A stretch of 64,000 bases of DNA. Origin: Adiantum capillus-veneris. Its lineage: Eukaryota; Streptophyta; Polypodiopsida; Polypodiales; Pteridaceae. The translations under genes and the position numbers were made by a program. Position 1 is the first letter of the stretch. Every line of letters starts with the position of its first letter. Shown here in pieces: positions 1 through 13,595 of the stretch. The notes below the pieces were generated by a model. The model was not told the DNA's origin. It was given only the letters and a program-made list of their open reading frames with translations, and did not search any database. The stretch is taken from NCBI GenBank assembly GCA_014529385.2, contig CM043958.1, positions 142,162,734 through 142,226,733 of the forward strand, read 5' to 3'.

Positions 1-1060
1 AAATGATAAACTATAACTTGGAAAATTGCCAAAAAACTCAAAGAAGTCCTTGCAAGCCAATTTCTAAGTTATGAGCCCTATCTTTTGATCCAAATCACCC
101 CATATCACATACATAGGGTCTATACCATCCTTAGAACCAAGTTGTACCAAAAAGTGTTCATTTTGATGAAAAAATGAATAATCACAATTATTTACTTTTT
201 GGCCAAAATGGGAGAAAATTGCAACTTTGCCATCATAGATCCAAAGTACATGATGCCCTAAGCCCACTAGCCAAGTTTGAACAAATTTGAAGCTCAAAAT
301 CTCAAAATTCCCTTACGTCTACTGTTTTAGAGACCTAAAGCCTAATCTGGCACCATTTTCACTCTGTACATTCAAATAAGCCCATATTTCACTAAGAGTA
401 TGTATTTGGTATATACTTCAAGCCTATAATGCCAAATTTGCAAACTACCAAGTTCAACCTTCATTTTTGCAAGGTGATTTCATACTTTCAATGGAAGGGT
501 TAGAGCTCCTTCTTGTATGCCTAATAACAAACAAAGAGGAGCCTCTAGATTATCGAGCTTGCCTAATGCATTCCCATACACGCTCACACAAGCTCACTAT
601 CAAGTTGCACTAGTCTACTATTCAATTGCTAAGGGTTGGAATAGTCATTCAACCTTTCATGACGAGTACTAGCTAGTTTCAAAGCGGGAGGCATTTTTGG
701 AGGGTGGTTCAACCACCCTCCACAGAAGCAATGGCCATTGTCGCATGCATACAAGTGCGCCAAAAATGGTCAATTCCACTTTCAAGGACAGTTTTGGAGG
801 GCCTACACGAAGACCCTCCTATGGCACCCAAAAGAAGTTGATAAAAATTGTTTCCTTCTAGCATAATTTCATTATTTTACAACATGAGGAATTTGAGACT
901 AACTAAAATTCACAAGAGTCAATTTAGTGTGAAATGAAAACTTAACAAATGAAGATAGGACTACCTAATACCATTGCCATTCTCAAAACCCAGTTTGGAA
1001 GTTGGTATATAGTAAGCTATAAGTGGTCAAGCACCAAAGACAATAGGCCCTTATACTAGA
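1..1060. other. Non-coding AT-rich stretch, no gene recognised
   Basis: No ORF here looks like a protein. The text is loosely repetitive, with recurring phrases such as ccaagtt and ttggaaccaa. It resembles in style the degenerate tandem spacer of the LTR element at 36.8-37.6 and 45.5-46.5 kb, but the 24-bp palindrome of that spacer is absent. It could be the decayed spacer upstream of the ORF3 pseudogene at 2,991; that is inference only. Confidence 0.4.
699..721. other. Perfect short hairpin
   Basis: GGAGGGTGGTT is followed by one C and then its exact reverse complement AACCACCCTCC, giving an 11-bp stem with almost no loop. A weaker GGAGGG...CCCTCC pair follows about 95 bp downstream. No gene is attached; it may be the core of a degraded MITE. 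Confidence 0.5.
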
Positions 1061-1068
1061 TATAAAAG
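1061..1068 (+). promoter_or_regulatory. TATA-box-like motif TATAAAAG
   Basis: A near-consensus plant TATA box is followed by a pyrimidine-rich stretch (ctctctctcccc) about 30-45 bp downstream, as expected around a start site. No ORF follows within a kilobase, so this is more likely a promoter of an old LTR or MITE than of a gene. Confidence 0.25.
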
Positions 1069-1141
1069 GGGGTTGAATTTCAGTCTCGCCCTCCCACGTC
1101 TCTCTCTCCCCTATATCCAACGCTTTAGCCTAGTGTGCCTT

Positions 1142-1165
1142 GAGAGAGAGAGAGAGAGAGAGAGA
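1142..1165. repeat. (GA)12 microsatellite
   Basis: Uninterrupted GA dinucleotides directly after the pyrimidine-rich stretch that follows the TATA-like motif. Confidence 0.9.
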
Positions 1166-1354
1166 CAAAGAGAGGTGCCTCCATCGGAGGCGGCACCTAT
1201 GTATTAGTGATATTTAAAGCTTCTCATGGAAAAAGCATGTAAGCACAACCTTTGATCACTCATGTTGTTCAAATTAGCTTGGCCCTCTTATGACAAAGGA
1301 GGAACATGACTTCATCACTCTTTGGAACCTTGGTAAAGAGCTCCTTCAACAAGG

Positions 1355-1357
<3 letters not shown>

Positions 1358-1395
<38 letters not shown>
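1358..1395. repeat. (CA)19 microsatellite
   Basis: Uninterrupted CA dinucleotides in non-coding DNA. Confidence 0.9.
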
Positions 1396-1398
<3 letters not shown>

Positions 1399-1770
1399 TA
1401 AATTCCATGCTACGAAAAGGTAACATTAAGCTTTATAATGTTCTTAAAAGACCATATCTTGATTAAGTATGGGGTATCCCAAGGGAAGATGAAGTCAAAT
1501 AGGGAACATAAACAAAAGCAAGGACTGGACTATGTGTCTTGAAAACATGGCATCTCTTATTTGAATTCCATCTCAAACACAAACAAAGGATTGTAAGAAT
1601 CTCTCACAGAAAGCAAGACAATTTGCAAATTGATTACTCAAGTAACATTTTCAAGCGTTGAGGTTTTGAGCGAGCTTTGGAATGAGCTTTTTTGGGATAT
1701 TATTTAGATGTTGCCTTTACCGAAAACACTCGTTCATGAAGCAATTGTAGCAATCAGGGTGAGCTTTTGG

Positions 1771-2134
<364 letters not shown>

Positions 2135-2682
2135 AATTTCTCTTTCAAAAGCTCGCTCCGATTACTCCAATCACTTTATAAACGATCATTTTTTATAAAG
2201 ACAACATTTAGAGAATATCCCATAAGAGCTCACTCCAGAGCTCGCTAGAAACCAATCCCAACAATAGAGAAACATACGGACTTCATTTTGAATGAAGGTT
2301 GCCAAATGCCCCCTCGAGCATTCCAACAATGAAGTGAGAGATCTAAACGACAAATGGTACTAAATTTCTTTCAATGTACGTATCTGAACCTTGCAAATTA
2401 CTTCTCAATCTATGGGATTACTTCAAAACTTAAAGGCAATCAAATGCACCTTATTCCAATTTTATGTATATGTTGTCTCTAGTCGCTTCGAGACTAACAC
2501 ACAAAATTTAATGAGAGGTGGTGAGGGGATCCACGGTTGCCAAGTCCACGCACAAAAATCAATGCAATTGCAATCGCAATCGTCACATCAAAACTAAACA
2601 TAGGCAAAAATTATACCCCTTAAATCCGAGCAAAGCATGTTGAGTTACCATAAAGAATCATAAAAACGGGTTGGGTTACTTA

Positions 2683-2760
2683 ATGTGCACGCGGGTGAGG
2701 TGGTTAGCCCATGTGTCTCAAAGCTTGGGGCATGAGGTTGTGGGTTCAAAGTCATTTGGT
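2683..2760 (+). mobile_element. tRNA-derived SINE head (Au-SINE-like)
   Basis: A pol III A-box-like stretch (gggtgaggtggttag, near 2693) is followed about 48 bp later by a B-box-like GGTTCAAAGTC (2743-2753), with gcttggggc atgaggttgtggg between them. This resembles the tRNA-related head of plant Au-type SINEs. The tail and target-site duplications could not be delimited. The polarity matches the ORF3 pseudogene just downstream. Confidence 0.45.
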
Positions 2761-2990
2761 AAGTTGAAAAAATTACTCAGCTGTAAATAATTGCCATTAT
2801 TTACTTTTGTTGCAAATTTTGTATTGACTTTATGGATTTGATCTTTACATGTTTTTATGTATCTATGCATGTTCAAAAATTGATTTGAAGCAAATTGGAC
2901 CAAATTTGTCAACATTTCAGACTGAAGGACATTTCAGAGAATTTCTATCAAATTTGCTAACTTTGACACTCTATTCACTTAACAGGATCC

Positions 2991-4501
2991 ATGCAAGCCA
3001 CAGAGAGGGCCAAGAAGAAGCTCTCGCAAAAGGAAAAGCTCCAAGAGCTACCGCCATACCAACTGGATCCCGATTCAGCCAAGAATGCCAAAGCGACCTA
3101 CCTATCAAAGGAACACCTTGAATAGCATAACACAACAGTGTTCACAGGAAGATTCAAGAGAGAAGAAGGACATCAGGTAGAGCAGCAACTTCTATCAAAA
3201 GGAGTTTATGATGTCGCTACAAAGCCCGATACCAAAGAAGCCAACAAGAGGCTTGGTCTCACAGAATTCTATGAACAACAACCGTGTGGAGTGGACTTTC
3301 AAAAAGCTTATGAGCTTTTGTCCACAATCAAAGAAGATGGAACCGCTCAACTCTATGACCAGCAAGGGAACAAGGTTGAAGTGGTGATTACCAAAGAGAT
3401 AGTGGCAGAAGCACTCAAACTGCCAACAGAGGGAATGACCATGAGGATACGAGATAGAAAGACGGCAGGAACCTTCACCAAGAAAACCACCGCTACCACA
3501 TTTGCCGACCTCGTTCAAAAACAGGTGGAAGAGCCCGCTAGATTGTATCACCAGCACTTCCACTTCCTCACCAAGAGACCACCAAGGTATACGACACCAA
3601 ATCATGCGGTTTCCACAACCTTTACACAAGTTCTGAAATCGACAACCAGGCAACCAATTGATCATGCACAGTATGTTTTGTCCACATTGAAGGGGACAAA
3701 GAAAGAAGGAAAAATTACATACGTGGGAGCACCAGAGGTTTTGACCAGAATCGCCTACCATGCTATCGGCATGGCCGACAACTTGCCGCCTGCCCCAGAT
3801 CAGAACACTTGGATAGTGTCAGCACAACCCTCCCCTCGGGCTACAAGATCTGCCAAGAGAACATACAATTCAGATAAGGAGTTTGCTGAGAGCTTGCCAA
3901 AACGGCATAGCAGTGAAAGCTCAGATAATGAGGAAAAAAGAACACGAAGGGAAGAGATGAAAGAAAAGCCGTGGCAGCACATCAGGAGGAACCTGTACAA
4001 AAATAAGCCCGATTTGAAAGAGAAAATCAATCTTATAATGAACGCAGTTGCCAAGCACAAGGCAAGGACCCGGCAAAATGGGTACCAATTGAACTCAAAG
4101 GGCCAAGAACAAAGCACCATACTAGGAAACAGGCAGAAGATCCCACAGAATCACTGGAAAAGATGTATCAAGAAGCAGAAGCTTTAAAGATGAAAGAAGC
4201 CTAAGAAGCGGAACAGAAAGCTAAAGAGGCGACGGAGCAACAAAAGCAAGCAAAGGAAGCAAGTGCACAAGGAGAAGCACAACATGATCAAGGTGATGTG
4301 TCTCCCCGACCTTCTTTACCCGTTTCAGCACAGCATGATCACCCCATGCCGAGCCCACCACCTTCACCAGCAAGTAAAGCCATAGAACCTGAGCCCACCA
4401 AGGAGACAGGGCCTGAACAAAGAGAAGCAGCTGGCTATGCACAATAGGCAGCTGAATCTACACAAGAGCAGCAAAAAGAGCAAGACAAAGAGCCAGAAAG
4501 G
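2991..4501 (+). pseudogene. LTR-element ORF3 pseudogene, 5' part (N-terminal domain and linker)
   Basis: The ATG at 2991 sits in acaggatccATG, the same context as the ATG of ORF3 at 46,660 in the intact element, which fixes the start. The frame is interrupted by TAG at 3123-3125 and is then open to TAA at 4206, apart from minor decay. Residues 40-240 align by eye with that ORF3: DGTAQLYDQQGNKVEVVITK here against DGKATLTAMDGETVEVQITP there, and later RPPRYTTPNHA against RPQKYTTPPHA and EVLTRIAYHAIG against EILTRIAYEAIG. After about residue 250 it becomes a charged Lys/Glu/Gln-rich linker with several stops. I recognise no known enzyme domain, signal peptide or membrane segment. It is interrupted at 4502 by a foldback MITE. 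Confidence 0.75.
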
Positions 4502-5365
4502 CATTAGGAAAGAAATGGACTCATTTTCGGGCCTTTTAGCTCTAGTGAGAGAATGCTCCTTAGCCAATAGGAAGAAGGATAACGTTACATTGAAAAAACC
4601 TTTTTTCTTATTTTGAAAATGTCCATGAAACCATTTGGTGAAATTGTCACTATCATCAGAAAAGTAAGGTGCTTGATAATGACATCTTGCACAAGCGCCG
4701 AACGCCTTTTTATGACCCGTTGTTGCTATCCTATAAAGTGAAGTACTTGTACTTGTGCATCTCGCACAAGTATCAATCACCTTTTTATGAAGTACTCGCA
4801 ATTTAAATTTGAACATATCGTACTTGATAGTGATTGATAGGTACTATTTAAGACTATGATGGAGTCAGAACCAAGCAAAATGAGGCCCTTGAGGGGTCTC
4901 TGGGACCTCTATTCGATTGGTTCTGACCTCATGAGGCCCTAGGATTAAGATATTGCATTTTTTAAGCCCATAGATGCATCTAGAACGTCCAAAAACCTTA
5001 GGATAGCTCTACTAGAGACGTCAGATTTCAGTGTTTTAAAGAGCTATCCTAAGGTTTTTAGACGTTCCGGATGCATCCGTGGCATTATTTTTGTATTTTA
5101 AAAACAACTCTTATGTGTTTTCTCTCATCGCACATCACATCACTCATTAAGATTCACAGACATGGATTTTTGTGTACACTTAAGTTGGGCTCTCGAAAAG
5201 CATTTTGTATGAGCATGCATTTAAGTGATTGAGCAAACTTTTACGTATGTACTATGAGAAATAGAATTCCAAAAAAGAACTTTTACATTTTTCACAATTA
5301 CCTCTCTCTATGCTGAGTTGGCGTTTCTTACAGGGCCCAAAATTGAGTCCAAGTTTCTCCTAATG
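4502..5365 (+). mobile_element. Foldback TIR MITE, copy A (864 bp)
   Basis: The left end CATTAGGAAAGAAATGGACT and the right end, read on the minus strand as CATTAGGAGAAACTTGGACT, form an imperfect terminal inverted repeat of about 30 bp. Internally, gatgcatctagaacgtccaa...atcctaagg pairs with ccttagg...acgttccggatgcatcc, so the element folds on itself. A second copy lies in reverse orientation at 55,331-56,505. It has no ORF. It splits the ORF3 pseudogene, whose reading frame resumes unchanged at 5367 because 864 is a multiple of three. I could not see a target-site duplication. Confidence 0.75.
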
Positions 5366-7385
5366 GACAGCGAGTCCTGAACAAGAAGACACCACAAAGT
5401 TTGAGCACACAAGAGATCACGAGTCTGAGGAAACACCTTCTACCTCAACACAACAAGAAAAGGCCGAGGCATCCACATAGCCTCAGGATGACAAAGCGGG
5501 AGATGATCAGCCACAACCTCAAGAACAACAACAACCAGCCACCATGACGCAGCCAAAAGATACACAAGAGACTGCAGAAACATCAAGGTAGCTAGCCAGA
5601 AACGAGGATTGGCAATCAAACGATGAAGTGATCCCGCAAGTCAACGAGTATGCCAAGCAAATGCAGGACATGACGGAAAGACTCCGAATAGCCGTACTTA
5701 GCCGTAGCACAAGGGCCAAAGAATTAGAAATGATGATTGACGCACTCCAAGGGGAGCTAGACGACCGATTAAACGTCATCACCGATCTACAAAGGCAAGT
5801 GCAGGAGTTGAAAGCAAAAGCTGAACAACATCAGCTAGCACGGGATAAACAACAGAAAGAAATAGAGGAGCTCGGTGACTTGCTTACGAAGTTGTCAGAT
5901 ACATGCAAAGCAAAAGATGAACAGCTAACAGAAGTTACAAACAAACTTCTAACTACAACCCTGTCAGTTCAAAAGATTCAGGTACAGTTAGATGTAGCAA
6001 ATGCTTCTCTACAGTACTCAGAGCAAAGAATAAATGATCATGCAATTTTCTTGCGGCAAATACAAGAGAATCCAGTCATAGCCTCGATCAAAGGAACAGA
6101 CGAGGTCTACAAAGCATTAGGGAAGAAGAATAAAGACCTCGAGCTGGAGTTAAAATTGGAGCAGTCTCAGTGCAGAGACCTGGCTTTAATGCGGGTGCAA
6201 AGAGAAAAGGAGCTGCTGAAAGAAATAGCTGAACTTAAAAGAGTCAACCAACTGTTGCGAGAGGGACGGCCAGAAACACAAGAAGAGGCAAGAACTTCCG
6301 AGAAACCACAAATAGAGATCCCCTTAGTTACTTTCGCTGAGATGGAGACACAGCCAGCAGAAGAGCTAAGTGGCGAGGAGGAATTTCAAGTACACATAAC
6401 CGAAACGGATACAGTGCCAATGGTCCAACTCTCAAAGGTTGAGGAAGATGCACTGAAAGAGAAGATTACACAAGAGGTAGATAAGCAGTGGAAGGCAGCA
6501 ATGGATTGGGAGCTGAGAGTTCTTCACTCCGTCAAGGTTATACAACTCACTCCCAATCAAATCAATGTGCAATGGGACCAACAATCCCTGCCCTATCCTT
6601 TGATAAAGGTAGAATTGCTCTAGGTAAAAGAGAGGTTGTACAAAGACATGCAGGTAGACAGCGCAGATCAACCCCACCTAAAGTGGCAGCTGGTTGAACA
6701 AGAATCCAAGGTATTTGATTCTGTTCATAAGAGCACCTGCGGTCTTACAAAAGGATCCTACTTTCTGTCCTATACCAAGAGTAAGGACCTGGCAAGCATA
6801 GGAGGTATTAACAAAGAAGCGACCAAACTTGGCTTAACTACCCCGATTGCCTGCTCCAGAAAAGGGACCACCGATTGAAGAGTACATGGTGAAAACCCTA
6901 ACCGGCGTCATGTTCTTCTTCAAAAGTCTACCAGATTTATCATGTGCAATGCTATATAAAATTTGTCGAATGATGCTCACATGTATCGAGGTTTTTCATG
7001 AGCCAAAGCAAGCATGCACCCCTTGGATGTCATTCCTTGAGGGTAATAAAGGTTTATGTTACGATCTCAATGGCCAATCTTCCGAAGAAGTCCTCTATGG
7101 CTTCTATGCCCGATGTATGTTTTTACCTTCTCACAATATGCTGGCGTTTTTTAGGAAGCGTTCTACACAGGGTTCTTCACTTGGCGAACGAAGATATTTG
7201 GACCAGTAATCAGCAACCTAACATCACGATTTGTCCGCTACTCAGCAGTGGAGTTGAAAAGCAGAGTAACTATGCAGTTCTTAAAAGTGTCAGATAAAGA
7301 GATGAAGATCAGATACCAAAAGACACTAAATGCGCTTGAAGACCGCCTCGCCAGTCGTCAACCCGAAGACTACTTCAGCCCATAA
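5366..7385 (+). pseudogene. LTR-element ORF3 pseudogene, 3' part (coiled coil and C-terminal domain)
   Basis: The frame continues from the first part, with stops at 5478 and 5589, then a long coiled coil (5628-6420, heptad-rich Leu/Glu/Lys/Gln). The C-terminal domain matches ORF3 at 49.1-49.9 kb: WDQQSLPYPLIKVE here against WMQPSLPFPLMKFE, then YMVKTLTGVMFFF against YMVKTLTGTIKLF, and EAFYTGFF in both. It is broken by TAG at 6621-6623 and by frameshifts near 6840 and 7150. Reading across them, the protein ends at TAA 7383-7385, about 38 residues longer than the copy at 49.9 kb. No membrane segment is visible, so an envelope-like role has no support. The function is unknown. Confidence 0.75.
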
Positions 7386-7387
7386 AG

Positions 7388-7408
7388 CTGTGTCAAGGGA
7401 CGACACAG
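7388..7408 (+). other. Conserved hairpin before the polypurine tract
   Basis: CTGTGTC, loop AAGGGAC, GACACAG: a 7-bp stem starting 3 nt after the ORF3 stop and 2 nt before the polypurine tract. The intact element has the same loop core (AGGGAC) with a different but still perfect 8-bp stem at 49,950-49,971. Confidence 0.7.
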
Positions 7409-7410
7409 GC

Positions 7411-7424
7411 GAGAAGGGGAGAAA
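7411..7424 (+). other. Polypurine tract (plus-strand primer site)
   Basis: gagaaggggagaaa lies immediately before the TG of the LTR, as expected for the plus-strand priming site of an LTR retrotransposon on the + strand. Confidence 0.65.
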
Positions 7425-8226
7425 TGTTAGTAGTAAGCTACCACGAATACCATTTTTCGGAGCTCCCATGTAAAAACACTTTTTTTTATTATAAACCAAG
7501 AATATTGTAACTCCTATTTTTCGTGTAAACCTTGTAATAGTTGAGCCAGGGCTACAAGCTTCCAGATTGTATCAACTTGTCATTACCTATCTTTAGTTAG
7601 AGCTCCAAGATTATTAGTTTTGATCACCAAAAATCTTGGCTAAGGTATAAAAACCAATTTTTATAAGTTATTTGTATGTTTTGGATAATGAAATACACAG
7701 CGTGAGCTAACAGAACTCACTTCTCTCCTTCTCACGCTTCCTACTCTCTCCCCGGTTGTCACATTGCAGTCGCGTTTGTTGCATTGCAACCGTAGGTAAG
7801 AGCTCTACGCATTGACGTAAATACATCACAGTATTTCGTAGCTTTTGACATCACCGACCCGCGGCTTAATTTCATTATAAGTAGGAATTTACACTTCAAA
7901 ATAAAAAACTAAGCATAGGCGGAATATTGGTACATCATTGCTAAGCATTTAAGTGCATTCTACGTCGAAAACGACTGAGTCAAAAATCCACTGCTGTTAA
8001 TAATCGCGATTTTGGTACTTGACCTAAAGTGGGGTTTGAAACCATAAGCATGTGTGTTTAGGTCTTATAAACATATCGTAGAAGTTTCGTTACATTTGGA
8101 TGTCATTTAATGTTGTAACGGATGTGAATTGTTTGCCAATGTGAACGATTGGCTTTTGGTGATTTCAGTCGCTTGAGTGTAGCTTGAGTTAGATGCGAGT
8201 TGTTAGTTGTTTCTAAGAGACTAACA
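7425..8226 (+). repeat. 3' LTR of the decayed element (right end provisional)
   Basis: It starts TGTTAG directly after the polypurine tract. CTAACA at 8221-8226 is the exact inverse of that start and is taken as the end, giving 802 bp. A promoter-like ggctaaggTATAAAAA (TATA at 7646) matches in position and context ggctgaggTATATAAG of the LTR at 35,336. No partner LTR is present, so the element is truncated on its 5' side or that LTR lies outside the window. Confidence 0.5.
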
Positions 8227-8372
8227 ACCTCTTGTAGCCTCTATGCACTAATCGAGTCAGCTTCATCCCATGGATTGATAATTTAATCGTGGTTTTTGCT
8301 AAATCTACAATAAGATAAGAGTGAGGTTAGACACCCGTCCCACATGTTGTTATGAGCATGAAGAGGCTTTCC

Positions 8373-8376
<4 letters not shown>

Positions 8377-8420
<44 letters not shown>
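8377..8420. repeat. (CT)22 microsatellite
   Basis: Flanked on both sides by copies of gaagaggctttcccagatct, so the tract sits inside a short direct duplication of about 80 bp. Confidence 0.85.
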
Positions 8421-8422
<2 letters not shown>

Positions 8423-9859
8423 ATGTGATGAAGAGGCTTTCCCAGATCTCTCTCTTAGATGTCATGTCTCTTTCTACCTCAGTGATCTCTCTTCTCCACA
8501 GACGCCTTGTATGTGGCTTTACATGAGTCCACCGGATCGTGAGTCAATTCTTGTCTTCATTGCATCCTCTGCTGCTTACTTTGACACTAACCTCGGGTAG
8601 TCTTCTTTGAAAACAGTTGTCCTTAGTAAAACTAGAACATAATGCAATGACCAAGAGATTCCATTTAAGCCAATACAAGACACTATTTGCAGTGGAACCA
8701 GCAAAAGATGGGAGATAAGACCTCATGCTTTGGCTATGGGGGGAAATTGAGAAGAGCATGCTGAAGGAGCAGTAGAGGGGGAGGTATTGATTGAAAATGC
8801 CCATGCAATACGCACATGTCGCGAAACTATCCATCGTGCCACTTTGCGCGATGCACATGCTACTCATATGGATACACAGACGTTTTGAGTGCGTGCATGA
8901 AAAGTAGTTGCACGGCCAGGGGATATATCATAGTTCTTGTGCTGAATAATCTTGATTAAGTAAGAATATGTCTCTGATCATTTCACCAGTGTCGTGGGGT
9001 GGCCCCCTTGTAAGCCAATGTACTAGTGTCTGCTGAAAGATGGCATGTCTCGTGATGAGCATGACTAATATTTGTAATTCTTTTGGGTTACTAATATATT
9101 TGTGAGTTTTGCCCCAAAACAAAAACAAAAAAAAGTTTGGTAAGCCCCACAACCTTAAGTGGTACCTAGAAGCTAAGAAGCAGGACAGCCCAGTGCATGT
9201 TTGCATTGGGTGAATTCCAAAGAAACAAAAGCAAAAAGGCTTCGATAAAGCTAAAAAGCGATATTTGATGAGCTTGCAGTGCATTAGGTCATTAAACTTC
9301 ATTTGCCATCAAAATTTCGTGCTACCTCGAAGATTGGAGTTCATAGACACACAGTCATACACTCACAAAAAGACACACATGAACTACTTTCTCAGATACA
9401 ATGTTGAAATGAAAGAGCGGCACTTTGGTTCTTTCAGAGACTGCTGATCCACATTGAAACCAAACAACTTATGGTGAGTAATTTATACAAAAGCGAGTTA
9501 GATGCAGAGTACATCATTCAGTGATTGGTGCAATGTTAATTAGGAGGGGAGAACACGTTCATCCAAAGTTTATGATCTCAATCTCACACGATCGGTATCA
9601 TCTTCTCAAAAAACCATCCTTTTTATGGGTAGGGCCTTCGGCGAAAGAATGATAACCAATTCTTGCAACAACAAAAAAACCTTCAAATCTCAGAAAGACT
9701 CATCTGGGTGTAGGGTAGTAACTTGAAGCCACCACCGCTAATATTAAACAGTGGCCGCAACTTCAAAGCAAAAAAGCCCTAATCCAACCATTTGTCAGCT
9801 TTCTGGGAAAAAAAAACAAGTTTCAACACACCAAGCTAGCTAATTTTTCTTGTATATCT
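8421..9859. other. Intergenic, no gene recognised
   Basis: Short ORFs on both strands show no recognisable domain and have AT-rich composition. This is the 3' flank of the WRKY gene. Its polyadenylation signal should lie just below 9860; only a weak AATATT-type element near 9745 (minus strand) is visible. Confidence 0.4.
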
Positions 9860-11671
<1,812 letters not shown>

Positions 11672-11842
11672 GGTTCAATCAATGGAATCAGTTCAAGCCA
11701 GCTCTGTTAAGAGGCAATTCGCAATATGCTTCACACTAAATGTATAGAAGACCATGAAAGCACAGACAATGAGGTTTACTCATGGACCGAATGAGAGGAA
11801 GTTAGGAAAAGATACAATGAATTCTATGAGGCTCCTCATATA

Positions 11843-11845
<3 letters not shown>

Positions 11846-11890
<45 letters not shown>
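11846..11890. repeat. (AG)n tract upstream of WRKY
   Basis: About 175 bp upstream of the start codon. On the sense strand of the gene this is a (CT)n pyrimidine tract, a common feature of plant 5' leaders and core promoters and a GAGA-type binding site. Confidence 0.85.
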
Positions 11891-11891
<1 letters not shown>

Positions 11892-12002
11892 CAATGGATG
11901 CAGATTCAAATGTGGCAGTACATGACAAGGAGAAATGGAGAGGGCAACATGGACCTGCAGGAAGATGTCAAGTCAAGGAAGAGCACGGAGATGTGTGTGT
12001 GT

Positions 12003-12003
<1 letters not shown>

Positions 12004-12049
<46 letters not shown>
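12004..12049. repeat. (AG)23 tract, second, upstream of WRKY
   Basis: Lies about 335 bp upstream of the WRKY start codon and again reads as (CT)n on the gene's sense strand. Between 12,170 and 12,310, aaatgcagcaggcag and gcattttcatgtgag are each duplicated. Confidence 0.85.
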
Positions 12050-12050
<1 letters not shown>

Positions 12051-12611
12051 CCTCGGTGAAAACTGAAAAGTAGTGATGAATCACACATATAATGAGTGAA
12101 GGTGTACTTGACAGCTGGAGTTTGCTACTACGGAACAGAAGAGAACGAGCACCTTGAAAGTTTAACCAGCATTTTCATGTGAGGACCTCAAATGCAGCAG
12201 GCAGAAGGGGGGACTATGAGAGAGAAATGTACTCAAATGCAGCAGGCAGGAGGGACTATGTGAGAGAGAGCATTTTCATGTGAGCACTGAGGACCTCAAA
12301 TGCTTTGAAATGGGTTGTCTAGAATCAAAACAGAGTTAGGCGCAAAAATGAAGAAGGAAAGACAAGAGAAGTACTAATTTGGGCTGATTTGCAAATCGTG
12401 CCAATTGTAAAGGGGAAGAAGAAGAAGAAGAGGCGCGGGCAACCGTAAAGATTTTATTACGACGGGCAATTTACGAAGTGGGCGATGGTGATTTGGATAC
12501 AAGGCGCAAGGGGGGGAGATGGGCGATCGCGGTTCCGACAGAAAACGGAGAGCTGCGGATGTGGGCGATGTTTGGCAAAGGGGGGGGGAGTATTTCAGTA
12601 CTGCGGGTAGC

Positions 12612-12630
12612 TATACCTATATAAATAATT
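12612..12630 (-). promoter_or_regulatory. Candidate TATA region for WRKY
   Basis: The minus strand reads aattatttatataggtatag, a plausible TATA box about 940 bp upstream of the ATG. That would imply a long leader containing both pyrimidine tracts. The motif is nearly symmetrical (TATATAAAT on the + strand), so its direction is uncertain. A W-box core (TTGACT, minus strand, complement of 12757-12762) lies further upstream and could serve autoregulation. Confidence 0.25.
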
Positions 12631-12769
12631 GTACCATTCCCGAAAAAATCACATCCTGCGTGAATAGCTATATCGGTGAGAAGTTAGAACTCATGATCAG
12701 GTGGACTCACAGAAAGCTCTCATCGTAATTTTTCACCTGTGACCTCAGTGGCTCAAAGTCAACTGGAGC

Positions 12770-12797
12770 TCTCTCTCTCTCTCTCCCTCTCTCTCTG
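12770..12797. repeat. (CT)n microsatellite, interrupted
   Basis: ctctctctctctctccctctctctctc; one CCC interruption. Confidence 0.8.
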
Positions 12798-12829
12798 GTC
12801 AAGAATGCTGACTCATTGCTGAGATGCTC

Positions 12830-13590
12830 ATCGCTGGAATCCGCGACGCGTATCTCGATTCCCCACAATTTCCTTCTTATGATTGAGCACCTGACGAGGC
12901 CCTCTCTTTACCCCAATCTCGTTGACTCTAATCGCAAAGCATAAGGCTCCTGTCACACATGACCAGCGGCCATGTGTGAGAGGGCACACACTGTCCACGA
13001 CGCCCAAGTAGGTTGCACATCGAGTGTACGCAGCTTCTGTCACACAAGGTGGCACAAAAGAAGCCCTGCGCAAGGAGCTGCTCCAATCATCTTTCATAGA
13101 ACATCAGTTGGGCGGGAGGGGGCGAGGGCGACCCCTCAGATGCAAGAGGAGAAGCGTCGGCCATGACTTGGGCATCCAAATCTGCTCATCATCAGCGAGA
13201 CCACTGCTCTATGTGAAAATCTTGAAACAAGGTAATCAAAGTAATTGGACCAGCTCAGCCTGAATTGCGTTTGCCCGGTCTAGAGTGATAGGGGCCTAAA
13301 CGTCCTGTTCCCATGGTTGGTAGCCGGTTGCAAGTATAATTAATATCATGGGCATCAACGGGTGGATCAACAACACGTATCAATCTCGATTGCCGATGTC
13401 AATCGTGCCCCGCCCCGTAGTGTTGTCTTCGTGGTTTTCGTTTTGTAGAAAGAGGTATCAATTAAAATAACCAGAAACTTAGAATGGGAAAGGGCTGAAG
13501 CAAAATTTGGTCCGTTTAGAGTTAAGGAGCTCATTCTAATTCTTTTCCTTCAATTTCAAATTTTGACCGAGGGCACACACTTTTGAGGGT
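12830..13590. other. Relatively GC-rich non-coding stretch
   Basis: Less AT-rich than its surroundings, with overlapping short ORFs on both strands, none with a recognisable domain. It may be the distal promoter of the WRKY gene or a decayed insertion. I see no gene. Confidence 0.3.
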
Positions 13591-13595
13591 GTTAA

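Noticed and set aside
3195-3761. 188-codon minus-strand ORF
   Set aside because: Shadow of the ORF3 pseudogene on the opposite strand.
8544-9302. Minus-strand ORFs of 107 and 124 codons downstream of the WRKY gene
   Set aside because: No domain or homologous pattern recognised; likely chance ORFs in AT-rich DNA.
12828-13263. Overlapping ORFs on both strands in a GC-richer patch
   Set aside because: No domain, no start context and mutually overlapping frames; composition alone explains them.
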